35,574 nucleotides of DNA from NCBI GenBank assembly GCA_017398105.1, contig JAFQHF010000076.1, positions 1-35,574 of the forward strand, in the 5' to 3' direction. Made by a program: the position numbers and the translations under genes. This document shows, in pieces, positions 14,935 through 23,449 of the stretch. This DNA is from Oscillospiraceae bacterium (GTDB taxonomy: Bacteria; Bacillota_A; Clostridia; Oscillospirales; Oscillospiraceae). The notes beneath the pieces were generated by a model. It searched no databases, had not been told where the DNA came from, and saw only the letters and a list, made by a program, of their open reading frames with translations. Each line of letters starts with the position of its first letter. Within the stretch, counting starts at the first letter, position 1.

Positions 14935-15130
14935 AATGGTTTATGAATAAATTATGTTCCATTTTATGTATGAAATATGAATATTTCGTAACATTCAGAA
15001 TGATATTCTTTTTCACGCATACGGTATATATTGATTCTCTTACACCCGAAAGCTGCCTTTTTTCCTGTTCCGAACCGGTGGATTTTCTGTTTCCGCCTAT
15101 TCTATAAATGCAATTTTTCTTTCATCACAG
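14935..15130. other. AT-rich gap with no gene recognised
   Basis: About 200 bp of clearly more AT-rich DNA than the surroundings, between the peptide-cluster promoter and the terminator of the yhaN-like gene. It contains the small palindrome CATTCAGAATG at 14993-15003. I find no gene with a ribosome-binding site here. Confidence 0.4.
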
Positions 15131-15133
15131 CAA

Positions 15134-15171
15134 ACAAGCAGGACGCTGCGTTACCGCTTCGTCCTGCTTGT
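15134..15171 (-). terminator. Terminator of the ymdB-yhaO-yhaN operon
   Basis: A perfect 12-bp stem ACAAGCAGGACG/CGTCCTGCTTGT (15134-15145 with 15160-15171) with a 14-nt loop, 13 bp after the yhaN-like stop. The T-tract on the minus strand is poor, so termination may be partial. Confidence 0.5.
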
Positions 15172-15184
15172 CCTTGCTATACAA

Positions 15185-17302
15185 TTATAATTCCGCTTCC
15201 CGGCCCTGGCAGGTAAACAGGATCACCTGCTTATCCTTCGCCATTTCCCGCAGCAGCGCCACTGCTGCGGCCATGCGCGTATCATCAAAGCGCACCAGAA
15301 CATCATCCAGAACCAGCGGAGCCTCCGGTGTCAGCTCCTCCGCCACCGCCAGACGCAGGGCAAGATACAGCTGATCCATGGTTCCATCGCTGCGCCACAG
15401 GGCATCATGCACCGTTTCTTCCTCTCCAGCACCGGCCTGCAGGGAGAAATCCTCGCTCATGGTCAGGCTGTGATAGCGGCCGTCTGTCATGAAGGACAGC
15501 ATTTTCTGGGCCTTTCTGGTGATCCGGGGTGCAAACCTGCGCTGCAGCTCTGCCCGGGCTGCAGCCAGCGTCTCCTGGGCAATGACCAGTGCTGCATAGG
15601 TTTCTTCCAGCCGGGCGATCCGCAGCTGTACCTTCTGATACTGCTTCTGCAGTCCTTCCCGGTCACCCAGGAGGGCCATGCGCCCCTGGTACTGGCCCAG
15701 CCGGTTCTGCAGACGCTGCTGCTCCGCCGCGCACTCCGCCAGCAAATGCGCTGTCTCCTCCTCTGTATGCTGCAAAGTATCCGGCATGGAGGGTCTTTCC
15801 ACAGGACGAACCATAGCTTGCATCGCTTCAAAATGGCGCTTCACAACCGCCGCATCCCGCCGGGCGGCGAGGCAGCGCTCCCAGTTCTCCAGTGCATCCT
15901 GCCAGATTTCCAGCAGTTCCTCCGGTTCCTGCAGACCGCACAGGGTATCCCGCTTCTTGCGAAGGACCATCAGCCGCACTTCCAGGTCGCTGGTGATCTC
16001 CTGATATTCCTTTTTCTGAACCAGATACGCTTCCAGTTCCCGGTCATAGTCATCCAGCGGCTCGCCCCAGCGTTTCCAGTTTCCATGTCCGTATTTTTCC
16101 AGCAGGGCTGCTGTCTGCTTTTTCATGGAAATACGTTCATATATGCCCCAGATCACCGCTATCAGGCCTGCCGCGCCGGCAATGCCTGCAAATACATAGG
16201 CCATCAGGAAAATCAGTCCCGCCGCTGATACCAGGCCGAACAGGCCCACCAGGATCAGGATCAGCGGCGCCTTTGTTTTGGCAATGGCACTGTAGTTCAA
16301 GGCATCCTCCTTCACCATAGCCCGAGCGGCTTCTGCCGTCAGTCCGGTGAAGGGATTGGGCAGGATCGGCTCCTGGGGTTCCGAGGGAGCCATTTTGACT
16401 TCCAGGGAAATGGCATTCCACTGCTCCCGGAAGGCCCGCAGCTCCCGGGTCTTTCGCCGGGTCTCTTCCTGGTCAGGCAGCTGGGTGCAAATCTGCTCCA
16501 GGGCCTGCAGCTGTTCCTCTGTCTGCCGCAAAGCCTGCTCTGCCTGGGAAACCCGGGCAATGTCTGCCTCCATTTTGGCATAGGCCAGTGCCTGCCGGTG
16601 GTTGGTCAGTGCCTGCAGCATCTGTTTCAGTTCTTCCAGCCGTTCTTCCAGCCGCCGGGTCTGGATATCCAGGGATTCCAGCTCGGTCATCTTGGCTTCC
16701 AGGCTGCTTCTCTGGGCTTCCGCCTGGGGCAGCAGTCCGTTTCGGTTATAGCGGCAGCGGTTTTTCAATTCCTTCAGGCTTTCTGCCAAACGGTCGGCGC
16801 TGCCGCTGTCATCGCCGGTAGTCACCAGGGCATTTAAGCGGCGGCGCAGAGCCTCATCCTGGGTCACAGGCAGATCCGCATGGCGGATAAAGCCCGCCCG
16901 GCGGAACACCGTCTGCTCCACACCCAGCAGCATCTGTCCGCAGTTCAGTCCATTCAGTTCCGGCACCGGAAGTCCCGAGGCTGTCTCATAGGCCTGAAAT
17001 TCTCCCATGGGCACCCGCCGTTTGGTTCTGCGTTCAATGGTAATATCCCGGCCCTTCCAGTTCAGATCGATCCGGCCCGCCATGGGACTTCCGGACCAGG
17101 GCGCGTAGCGTTCCTTATCCGCAAGGGTCGTTCTGGTGGTCTTTGCCCGGGTATCAATGCCGTACAGCATAGCCACCAGGAAGGCGCACCAGGTGCTTTT
17201 GCCCCATTCATTGGGCGCAGTAATAATATTCAGCCCCGGCTTTAATTCCAGAGTCTGACGCTCCAGCTTACCGAAGGTTGCTGTCATCTTATAAATCCTC
17301 AT
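15185..17302 (-). CDS. YhaN-like SMC/Rad50-family ATPase
   Basis: A 705-residue AAA/ABC-type ATPase of the YhaN branch. Walker A is APNEWGKST (29-37). A central coiled coil (about 170-330 and 420-590) is interrupted by two membrane-like segments at about 345-395 (LILILVGLFGLVSAAG and a Gly/Ala-rich second), a YhaN trait not found in SbcC or RecN. The C-terminal half has the DGTMDQLYLALRLA signature and Walker B PLVLDDVLVRFDD. It is shorter than B. subtilis YhaN. The ATG at 17302 overlaps the TGA of the yhaO-like gene by 4 bp, so the two are coupled and probably form a nuclease/ATPase complex as in SbcCD/Mre11-Rad50. DNA repair or competence roles are inferred from homologues. Confidence 0.8.
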   Translation of the reverse strand: MRIYKMTATFGKLERQTLELKPGLNIITAPNEWGKSTWCAFLVAMLYGIDTRAKTTRTTLADKERYAPWSGSPMAGRIDLNWKGRDITIERRTKRRVPMGEFQAYETASGLPVPELNGLNCGQMLLGVEQTVFRRAGFIRHADLPVTQDEALRRRLNALVTTGDDSGSADRLAESLKELKNRCRYNRNGLLPQAEAQRSSLEAKMTELESLDIQTRRLEERLEELKQMLQALTNHRQALAYAKMEADIARVSQAEQALRQTEEQLQALEQICTQLPDQEETRRKTRELRAFREQWNAISLEVKMAPSEPQEPILPNPFTGLTAEAARAMVKEDALNYSAIAKTKAPLILILVGLFGLVSAAGLIFLMAYVFAGIAGAAGLIAVIWGIYERISMKKQTAALLEKYGHGNWKRWGEPLDDYDRELEAYLVQKKEYQEITSDLEVRLMVLRKKRDTLCGLQEPEELLEIWQDALENWERCLAARRDAAVVKRHFEAMQAMVRPVERPSMPDTLQHTEEETAHLLAECAAEQQRLQNRLGQYQGRMALLGDREGLQKQYQKVQLRIARLEETYAALVIAQETLAAARAELQRRFAPRITRKAQKMLSFMTDGRYHSLTMSEDFSLQAGAGEEETVHDALWRSDGTMDQLYLALRLAVAEELTPEAPLVLDDVLVRFDDTRMAAAVALLREMAKDKQVILFTCQGREAEL

Positions 17303-18363
17303 AAGACGACCTCCCTTCCGGCCAGAATCTTCCGGGAGATCTCCGCCGCCAGCCGGATACGTCCGGCATTTTCCGGGTCAGCATCCATGTCCCGCCGCAG
17401 CATGCCGAAATAAACGCCCTCCAGGGTATCCTCATCGATATCCGCCCACAGATCAATGGGAGGCTCGGTTTTGTCCCGCAGTTCCAGATTGGGAACCAGG
17501 GGAAACCGCTTTTTCAGTTCTTCCGGCTCCACACTTCCGGTTCCGGTCAGGGAAATCCGGTAGAAATCCTGAGTCGCAAATCCCGGCAGCGCTTCTTCCA
17601 GGGCAATGGCCGCATCCCGTCCGATATCCACATCCAGATCAAAAAAGCGCAGGGTATCCAGGCTTACAGGACGGATGTCAGACTCCCCGCCAAGGGTAAC
17701 GATGCATACGCCTTTTTCTCCGGTCTCATCCCAGCCCCGCCCCATAGGGCAGCCGGGCCAGGCGCACAGGGTCTTTCCGGCGCGGAAGGCACCTGCCTTG
17801 TGAATGTGTCCCAGAGCAAGATAATCCAGCCCGGAGTCCCGCACCTGGGGTGCCGTCACCGGATTATAGGGTGATGTTTTCAGTGCAGGGTCGCCGTGGA
17901 GCACTGCCAAATGATAGCGCTCATCTCCCTCTGCGCGAAAATCCTCCAGAAGGCCCTCGCAGTCCATGCTCTGAAAGCCCGCGCCGTAAATACGGCAGTC
18001 CAATGCCTGTATGGACACGGATTCCAGAGCACCCGTAAAGACAAACACATTCTCAGGCCAGTTTTCCTCCAGCCAGGGGCTGCCGGGTGCGCAGAAATCA
18101 TGATTGCCCGGAGAGATCAGCACCGGCACGCCGCAGTCTGCCAGGGCATTTTTTACCCTTTCCAGGGTCTCCCGGCTGGCATCCCCATCAAACAGGTCAC
18201 CCGCCAGGAGCACCAGATCGCAGTTTTCCCGGCGGCACAGATCTGCAATCTTTCCGGGGATCTTTCGCTGTTCTTCTTTTAAAAGCTGCCGCTGTTTTTC
18301 CGGAAATCCCGCAAAGGGAGAATCCAGATGCCAGTCGGCGCTGTGCAGTAACTTCAGTCCCAT
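17299..18363 (-). CDS. YhaO-like metallophosphoesterase (SbcD/Mre11 family)
   Basis: A 354-residue calcineurin-like phosphoesterase, probable Mn-dependent nuclease partner of the following YhaN-like ATPase. Metal and catalytic motifs in order: HSADWHLD (D-x-H), LLAGDLFD (GDxxD), SPGNHDF (GNHD), LHGD and the late ALGHIHKA (GHxH). All expected ligands are present. The start MGLKLLHSADWH at 18363 overlaps the end of ymdB by 10 nt, indicating translational coupling; an upstream start at 18390 would add residues unlike the family. A C-terminal region of about 110 residues follows the catalytic core. Confidence 0.82.
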   Translation of the reverse strand: MGLKLLHSADWHLDSPFAGFPEKQRQLLKEEQRKIPGKIADLCRRENCDLVLLAGDLFDGDASRETLERVKNALADCGVPVLISPGNHDFCAPGSPWLEENWPENVFVFTGALESVSIQALDCRIYGAGFQSMDCEGLLEDFRAEGDERYHLAVLHGDPALKTSPYNPVTAPQVRDSGLDYLALGHIHKAGAFRAGKTLCAWPGCPMGRGWDETGEKGVCIVTLGGESDIRPVSLDTLRFFDLDVDIGRDAAIALEEALPGFATQDFYRISLTGTGSVEPEELKKRFPLVPNLELRDKTEPPIDLWADIDEDTLEGVYFGMLRRDMDADPENAGRIRLAAEISRKILAGREVVL

Positions 18364-19130
18364 TCGTCCACTCTTTCTGCTTTGATGCATTTTCCTGTGG
18401 TGCTGTCAATGGTAAACAGCACCGCCTCCATCTTGGTGGGGCCTTCCGCCCAGCGGTAACGCTCCGGCAGATCTCCCCGGAACCTGGCAATGGACAGTTC
18501 CGGACGGATGCCCAGGATGGAGTCCCGGGGGCCCGTCATGCCCAGATCCGTCACGTAGCCTGTACCCTTAGGCAGGATTCTGGCATCGGCAGTAGGCACG
18601 TGGGTATGGGTGCCCCACACCGCACTGACCCGGCCGTCCAGCATATAACCCATGGCCAGCTTTTCCGAGGTAGCCTCCGCATGGATCTCCACCAGAATGA
18701 TTTTCGCTGTGATCTGCTTTAAGATCTTTTCGATCAGCAAAAAGGGATTGTCCGGGCCGTAATCCATATTGCAGCGGCCGATCAGGTCGATCACCGCCAC
18801 ATCCCCTGCTTTCGTCTCAAACACCTGCCAGCCCCGTCCGGGAACCTGTGGTGCATAGTTGGCAGGACGGATCATCTGAGGACAGTCCTCCATATAATCC
18901 GCGATCTCCCGTTTGCCCCAGGTATGGTTGCCCATGGTAATCACATCTGCACCGGCATCCAGAAGATCCTCCGCCTGATTGGGGGTAATGCCCACCACGG
19001 CGGCATTTTCACCGTTGACCACCACAAAATCCGCTTTTGTTTTCCGCTTCAGCTGCCGCAGATGCCGCCGCACCCGGTCAAGTCCGGGATTGCCCACCAC
19101 ATCGCCCACAGCCAGTACCTTAAATTCCAT
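18354..19130 (-). CDS. ymdB: YmdB-family metallophosphoesterase (2',3'-cyclic nucleotide phosphodiesterase)
   Basis: A 258-residue protein of the TIGR00282/YmdB family, normal length (about 265). Motifs: VLAVGDVVGNPG (about 4-15), NGENAA (38-43), ITMGNHTWGKRE, EIHAEATSEK and WGTHTHVPTADARIL with GTGYVTDLGMTG. The set of Asp, Asn and His metal ligands of the two-iron centre is complete. In B. subtilis YmdB affects motility and biofilm gene choice, and the enzyme acts on cyclic nucleotides or RNA ends in vitro. The ATG at 19130 is supported by GGAGG and the conserved N-terminus. First gene of a three-gene operon with yhaO- and yhaN-like genes. Confidence 0.9.
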   Translation of the reverse strand: MEFKVLAVGDVVGNPGLDRVRRHLRQLKRKTKADFVVVNGENAAVVGITPNQAEDLLDAGADVITMGNHTWGKREIADYMEDCPQMIRPANYAPQVPGRGWQVFETKAGDVAVIDLIGRCNMDYGPDNPFLLIEKILKQITAKIILVEIHAEATSEKLAMGYMLDGRVSAVWGTHTHVPTADARILPKGTGYVTDLGMTGPRDSILGIRPELSIARFRGDLPERYRWAEGPTKMEAVLFTIDSTTGKCIKAERVDEWD

Positions 19131-19160
19131 GCTGCTTCCTCCAAGGAAATGGTTTTCCCA

Positions 19161-19189
19161 ATTATATAACACAATTCCCATTTTCGCAA
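19161..19189 (-). promoter_or_regulatory. Promoter of the ymdB operon
   Basis: On the minus strand, -35 TTGCGA (19184-19189), a 17-bp spacer and -10 TATAAT (19161-19166), about 30 bp before the ymdB start. Confidence 0.65.
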
Positions 19190-19226
19190 CCCTAAGACCA
19201 TTTCTGCGGCTTGGGTATACAAAGGC

Positions 19227-19440
19227 AAATAATCGATTAACGCATGAATGGTATACGCCATTGTAGGGGCGGATTTCCAATCCACCCTAATCTACCGATA
19301 AAAATCCCGGTTGAATCAGCTGCGCAGAGAAAGATTTTGCACATATCATACCACACAACCGCCGCTGCGTTAAGGGCGGATTCAAAATCCGCCCCTACAA
19401 TGTTTTTCGTTTTTTGTTAAATAAACGACCATTGGTTGCG
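19227..19440. repeat. MITE/REP-like element, copy D
   Basis: Bounded inside by GTAGGGGCGGATTTCCAATCC (left, 19263 on) and its mirror GGCGGATTCAAAATCC with GCCCCTAC (right, to 19399). The interior of about 90 bp aligns along its length with copy E (shared CCCGG-TGAATCA, AGATTTTGC and ATACCACACAA-like segments). A shared flank GCATGAATGG lies outside the left palindrome, so the element extends beyond the palindromes. No gene inside. Confidence 0.65.
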
Positions 19441-19458
19441 AATCTGCCCCTTACAGCC

Positions 19459-19487
19459 GAAAGGGCGGATACGCGATCCGCCCTTTC
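19459..19487 (-). terminator. Hairpin after nitroreductase gene
   Basis: A perfect 12-bp stem GAAAGGGCGGAT/ATCCGCCCTTTC (19459-19470 with 19476-19487), 6 bp beyond the nitroreductase stop. The stem is similar to the MITE palindromes, so it may be a solo repeat recruited as a terminator. No strong T-tract follows. Confidence 0.45.
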
Positions 19488-19493
19488 ACATGT

Positions 19494-20000
19494 TTATACC
19501 TTAATAATACGGCCTTCCAGTCTTGCCTTGAGTTCGGGGTTCTCATCAGGATAGCCCAGGATGCAGTTGCCCACGCCCCGGTAGCTTTCCGGCAGGCCCC
19601 ACTTCTTCAGCAGCTCCTTGCCCTCAGGCAGGTCAAAGGTTTCCCGTGCCCGGTTGATCCAGCAGCTGCCCAGGCCCAGGGCGTTGGCTGCATTCAGCAG
19701 ATTGCCCAGCACCAGGCTGCCGTCATCGATCCAGGTGGGGCAAGCAGGATCTGCCAGCACCACGATCACGCAGGGTGCGCCGTAGAAGGGATCGGTCTCC
19801 ACTCCCATGATCTTTGCATTGATGGCAGACAGCAGATCCCGGGTCTGCTTATCCCGGACGGCCACCATCACTGGCTTCTGGTTATTCTTGGCAGTGGGCG
19901 CATACAGACCGGCCTGCAGAACCTTGTCCAGTTCTGCATCGGACACCTGCTGGGCGGTATACTTGCGGACAGAGCGGCGGGTCAGCAGTTTTTCGTACAT
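19494..20000 (-). CDS. Nitroreductase family protein
   Basis: A 168-residue FMN-dependent oxidoreductase-like protein. The N-terminal LLTRRSVRKYTAQQVSDAEL is the phosphate-binding RRSxR signature, followed by GLYAPTAKNNQKP (about 31-43) and a C-terminal WGLPESYRGVGNCILGYPDE (about 134-153), the usual nitroreductase blocks. It belongs to the short, single-domain group (about 165-175 residues). The substrate cannot be told from the sequence. ATG 20000 follows AGGAGGTAATT; the gene is 15 bp after the deacetylase and last of a three-gene operon. Confidence 0.88.
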   Translation of the reverse strand: MYEKLLTRRSVRKYTAQQVSDAELDKVLQAGLYAPTAKNNQKPVMVAVRDKQTRDLLSAINAKIMGVETDPFYGAPCVIVVLADPACPTWIDDGSLVLGNLLNAANALGLGSCWINRARETFDLPEGKELLKKWGLPESYRGVGNCILGYPDENPELKARLEGRIIKV

Positions 20001-20015
20001 AATAATTACCTCCTG

Positions 20016-20684
20016 TTATGTCTGCGGATAGCAGTTGTTTACAAATTCCATGGTGGTCATGCTTTCAAAGCCAAAGGCGCTGATATATTCCAGAAGTTCC
20101 TCCATATATGCCCAGTGATCCAGAACTTCCAGCTCATAGGAATGCCCCGCCATAACGAACAGGGATACCGGCGTGTCCGACTGCGCAAACCGGGCGATTT
20201 TTTCCCGAATATCCGGATCGTTGTACAGGGCGTGAATCGGGATATGGTATTCGTCATCAGGCAGAGAAAAATCATGCGACATTTCGGACAGGCGAATATA
20301 CCGGGCAAATTTCCGGATGATCCGGATCTCCCGTTCGCCGCAGGCTGTGAAGGGAACACCAAAGCCGATCTGCTTCAGGCCGAACAGTTCCTTCAGCGCC
20401 GCACAGTCCTCCCCGACCTCCCTGGCCAGCTGCGGGGGTGTCAGACTGTTGAGCCAGTGGTGATGCAGGGAATGGCTGGCAACCTCGTGTCCCCGGTACT
20501 GCTCCAGCGTATCCGCCAGCTTCTGCCGCCGGACAGGAAACCGGTCTTCGTAGAGCCAGACAAAGTCCTCCAGACCGGAATTCAGATTAAACGTCCCCTT
20601 AATGCCATATTTGTTCAGGAGTTCCACGAAACGGCTGTCATAGACAGTTCCGTCATCAAAGCTCAGCAAAAAAATCTTCCGCAT
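20016..20684 (-). CDS. Polysaccharide deacetylase-like protein
   Basis: A 222-residue NodB-fold (CE4-like) protein. The first motif LSFDDGTVYDSRF (about 7-19) carries the catalytic and metal Asp pair, and HEVASHSLHHHWL (about 66-78) carries the HxxxH metal ligands. The next block, GFGVPFTACGERE, replaces the usual RxPY with VPF, so activity on the ordinary peptidoglycan or chitin substrate is uncertain. There is no signal peptide, so it is probably cytoplasmic, which is unusual for wall-active deacetylases and may mean a small intracellular glycan or N-acyl substrate. Gaps of 11-15 bp to neighbours make it the middle gene of an operon. Confidence 0.8.
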   Translation of the reverse strand: MRKIFLLSFDDGTVYDSRFVELLNKYGIKGTFNLNSGLEDFVWLYEDRFPVRRQKLADTLEQYRGHEVASHSLHHHWLNSLTPPQLAREVGEDCAALKELFGLKQIGFGVPFTACGEREIRIIRKFARYIRLSEMSHDFSLPDDEYHIPIHALYNDPDIREKIARFAQSDTPVSLFVMAGHSYELEVLDHWAYMEELLEYISAFGFESMTTMEFVNNCYPQT

Positions 20685-20695
20685 GGTATCCCCTC

Positions 20696-21094
20696 TCAGC
20701 CGAATATGGATTCGATGGTGCTGTCAAAATATTTCTCAACAAAATGGATCTGTTCGGCCATCTGGGCAGCCGTCAGTTTCAGCCCCTCCGGTGCCGCAAT
20801 GAACTTATCCTCATTGTCGTCCTTCCTGCGGACAACACCGATGACAGGGCCGGTGAAGGTTTTCAGCGGTTCCCGGATTCCCAGGATGTACACATCCTGC
20901 TCCTCGCCGTCGCCGCCAATGACGCCCGGCAGGAAGCCGTAATTGACGGTATAGTCCAGATGGACTCCCTTTGTCACATGGTGAAATCCCACAGGCCGGT
21001 CAATTTCCACGGTAACGACGCTCCCCAGATAATCCCGGATCAGCTGCTCCCGCTGCCGGGATGTCAGAAATACCTCCGTATTGCCATAGCCCAT
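20696..21094 (-). CDS. Short inorganic pyrophosphatase-like protein
   Basis: A 132-residue protein resembling family I soluble pyrophosphatase but shorter than the usual 170-180. Recognisable: VTVEIDRPVGFHH near the start, YTVNYGFLPG (about 48-57, the family's VNYGYIPG), DGEEQDVYILG (about 62-72, in place of DGDPLDVLV) and VIGVVRRKDDNEDKFI (about 84-99, matching the second acidic cluster). One of the canonical Asp ligands in the first cluster is Glu/Gln here, so catalysis may be altered. Start ATG 21094 follows AGGAGG. First gene of the operon with deacetylase and nitroreductase. Confidence 0.75.
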   Translation of the reverse strand: MGYGNTEVFLTSRQREQLIRDYLGSVVTVEIDRPVGFHHVTKGVHLDYTVNYGFLPGVIGGDGEEQDVYILGIREPLKTFTGPVIGVVRRKDDNEDKFIAAPEGLKLTAAQMAEQIHFVEKYFDSTIESIFG

Positions 21095-21117
21095 AGATTC
21101 GCCTCCTGTTTTATATC

Positions 21118-21146
21118 ACTATATCACAGAATCGGAGATATGAAAA
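21118..21146 (-). promoter_or_regulatory. Promoter of the pyrophosphatase-deacetylase-nitroreductase operon
   Basis: On the minus strand, -35 TTTTCA (21141-21146), a 17-bp spacer and -10 TATAGT (21118-21123). The -35 abuts the left end of MITE copy E. Confidence 0.45.
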
Positions 21147-21148
21147 GA

Positions 21149-21358
21149 AAAATTATCATTTCATGCATGAATGGTACGCACCATTGTAGGGGCGGATTTT
21201 CAATCCGCCCTGATCTGCTGTTATAATCCCGGATGAATCAACTGCAGAGATTGAAGATTTTGCGTATAACATACAGCACAATTGTCGCTATGTGAGGGCG
21301 GATTGAAAATCCGCCCCTACGATGTTTTTCCTATTTCATGAAAGAAACGATAATTTAT
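21149..21358. repeat. MITE/REP-like element, copy E (most complete)
   Basis: Outer ends AAATTATCATTT (left, near 21150-21161) and AAACGATAATTT (right, near 21345-21356) are an imperfect inverted pair. Inside are mirror palindromic arms GTAGGGGCGGATTTTCAATCC (21186 on) and GGATTGAAAATCCGCCCCTAC (to 21320). The middle matches copy D along its length. It lies between divergent operons and immediately upstream of the proB promoter; no gene inside. Confidence 0.7.
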
Positions 21359-21378
21359 CATCAAATCCCATTTCCCCC

Positions 21379-21407
21379 TTTACTTTATCTTGCTAAAGTG
21401 GTATAAT
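21379..21407 (+). promoter_or_regulatory. Promoter of proBAC
   Basis: -35 TTTACT (21379-21384), a 17-bp spacer and consensus -10 TATAAT (21402-21407), 36 bp before proB. Confidence 0.7.
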
Positions 21408-21443
21408 GAGCCAAATTTCTTTTGCAAGCATAGGAGGCAGAAA

Positions 21444-22208
21444 ATGCGCATCGTCGTAAAAATCGGTACATCCACCCTGGCTCACCCCACCGGACATCTG
21501 AATATCCGCCGGGTGGAGGAACTCTGCAAAATCATGTCCGACATCAAAAACGCAGGTCACGAGATGATCCTGGTATCCTCCGGCGCCATCGGTATGGGTG
21601 TCGGCAAGCTGGGTCTCCGGGAGCGGCCCAAGGATATCCCCACCAAGCAGGCGGCTGCCGCCGTGGGCCAGTGTGAACTGATGTATGTATATGACAAGCT
21701 GTTCAGCGAATACCATCATACCGTGGCTCAGCTGCTGATCACCAACGACAATATGGTCAATGAGACCCGGCATAAAAACTTCACCAACACCCTGAACCGC
21801 CTGCTGGAGCTGGGTGCCCTGCCCATCATCAATGAGAACGACACAGTTGCCACCGACGAGATCGTCATCGGCGACAATGATACCCTGGCAGCCAAGGTCG
21901 CGCAGACAGTGCAGGCAGACCTTCTGATCCTGCTGTCCGATATCGACGGACTGTACACCGCCGACCCCCACAAGGACCCCGATGCGCAGCTTCTGCACAA
22001 GGTCACCAAAATCGATGATTACATTATGAATCTCGCCGGTGTCAGCAGCACCACACAGGGTACCGGCGGTATGGTCACCAAGCTCCACGCTGCGGAAATC
22101 TGTCTGGGCTGCGGCTGCGACATGGTCATCGCCAACGGCCGGGAGCCTGCCAATTTGTATGCCATTCTGGATGGCCGGGATGTCGGCACCAGATTTACGG
22201 AGGAATGA
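21444..22208 (+). CDS. proB: Glutamate 5-kinase
   Basis: Phosphorylates L-glutamate to gamma-glutamyl phosphate, the first step of proline synthesis. 254 residues: the amino-acid-kinase fold only, without the C-terminal PUA domain present in the roughly 370-residue E. coli enzyme. Motifs: VVKIGTSTLA (3-12), LVSSGAIGMGVGKLG (about 46-60), ALPIINENDTVA (about 129-140), IGDNDTLAAKVA and LLSDIDGLYTADP. ATG 21444 has AGGAGG upstream. The TGA is 3 bp before proA, so translation is coupled. The control here would be feedback inhibition by proline, as known for the family. Confidence 0.95.
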   Translation: MRIVVKIGTSTLAHPTGHLNIRRVEELCKIMSDIKNAGHEMILVSSGAIGMGVGKLGLRERPKDIPTKQAAAAVGQCELMYVYDKLFSEYHHTVAQLLITNDNMVNETRHKNFTNTLNRLLELGALPIINENDTVATDEIVIGDNDTLAAKVAQTVQADLLILLSDIDGLYTADPHKDPDAQLLHKVTKIDDYIMNLAGVSSTTQGTGGMVTKLHAAEICLGCGCDMVIANGREPANLYAILDGRDVGTRFTEE

Positions 22209-22211
22209 ATT

Positions 22212-23438
22212 ATGAAAACCATGCTGGAAAATGCCAAAGCTGCCAAGGCGGAGATCACCCGCCTGACTACCGAACAGAAAAACGCCGCCCTGTACGCCAT
22301 GGCCGATGCCCTGATTGCCCAGGAAGCGGAGATCCTGGCTGCCAACGCGCTGGATCTGGAAGCTGCCCGGGGAACCGTTTCTGATGTGATGCTGGATCGC
22401 CTGCAGCTGACCTCTGCCCGGATCGCGGGTATGGCTCAGGGCATCCGGGAAGTGGCTGCCCTGCCGGAGCCCACCGGAATGATCCTGGAGGAGCACACCC
22501 GTGCCGACGGTCTGCTGATTCAGAAGAAGGCAGTTCCCATGGGCGTTATCGCCATTATCTATGAGAGCCGTCCCAACGTCACCTCCGATGCGGCAGCACT
22601 GGCTCTGAAGAGCGGCAATGTCTGTGTCCTGCGCGGCGGCAAGGAGGCCTTCCGCAGCGCCAATGCCATCGTCAATGCCCTGCGCTCCGGTCTGTCTTCC
22701 CTGGGCATTACGGAGAATGCTGTGAATCTGGTGCAGGATACCACCCGTGCCAGCGCCACCGCACTGATGACCGCCAACGGCTACATCGATCTGCTGATTC
22801 CCCGGGGCGGCGCCGGTCTGATCAATGCCTGTGTCCGCACCGCCACCGTTCCCTGCATCGCCACCGGCACCGGCATCTGCCATGTGTATGTGGAAAAGAC
22901 CGCGGATCTTGCCATGGCCCTGAACATCATTGAAAACGCAAAAACCAGCCGCCCCAGTGTCTGCAATGCAGAGGAGGTGCTGCTGGTGGACAAAGCCATC
23001 GCCAAAGAATTCCTGCCCATGCTCCATGACCGTATCGGCAGCAAGGTGGAGCTGCGCCTGGATGAAACGGCCGCTTCCATCATCCCTGGTGTTCCTGCGG
23101 GGGAAGCGGATTTCGATACGGAGTTCCTGGACTACATTCTGGCCGTCAAGTGTGTGGAGGATGTGAATGAAGCCGTTGCCCACATTGCCGCCCACTCCAC
23201 CGGCCACAGCGAGGCCATCGTCACCACTGACCCGGCTGCAGAAGCCATCTTCACCACCGGTGTGGACAGCGCCGCTGTGTATGTCAACGCCTCCACCCGG
23301 TTCACCGACGGCGGCGAGTTTGGTCTGGGCTGCGAAATGGGCATTTCTACCCAGAAGCTCCATGCCCGGGGACCCATGGGTCTGCGGGAGCTGACCACCT
23401 ACAAGTACGTCATCCACGGCAACGGTCATATCAGATAA
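22212..23438 (+). CDS. proA: Gamma-glutamyl phosphate reductase (glutamate-5-semialdehyde dehydrogenase)
   Basis: NADPH-dependent reduction of gamma-glutamyl phosphate to glutamate-5-semialdehyde. 408 residues, normal length. ALDH-fold motifs: [17 protein letters not shown] (about 107-123), [26 protein letters not shown] (about 194-203), and the catalytic Cys in [13 protein letters not shown] (about 245-257). The C-terminal [21 protein letters not shown] is the ProA signature. The start follows GGAGGAATGA that lies within the end of proB. Middle gene of proBAC, 11 bp before proC. Confidence 0.97.
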   Translation: MKTMLENAKAAKAEITRLTTEQKNAALYAMADALIAQEAEILAANALDLEAARGTVSDVMLDRLQLTSARIAGMAQGIREVAALPEPTGMILEEHTRADGLLIQKKAVPMGVIAIIYESRPNVTSDAAALALKSGNVCVLRGGKEAFRSANAIVNALRSGLSSLGITENAVNLVQDTTRASATALMTANGYIDLLIPRGGAGLINACVRTATVPCIATGTGICHVYVEKTADLAMALNIIENAKTSRPSVCNAEEVLLVDKAIAKEFLPMLHDRIGSKVELRLDETAASIIPGVPAGEADFDTEFLDYILAVKCVEDVNEAVAHIAAHSTGHSEAIVTTDPAAEAIFTTGVDSAAVYVNASTRFTDGGEFGLGCEMGISTQKLHARGPMGLRELTTYKYVIHGNGHIR

Positions 23439-23449
23439 GGAGAATCCCT

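Noticed and set aside
21393..23429. A 678-codon minus-strand frame opposite proB and proA
   Set aside because: ProB and ProA are unmistakable on the plus strand with perfect motifs; the antisense frame is Gly/Gln/His-rich shadow sequence.
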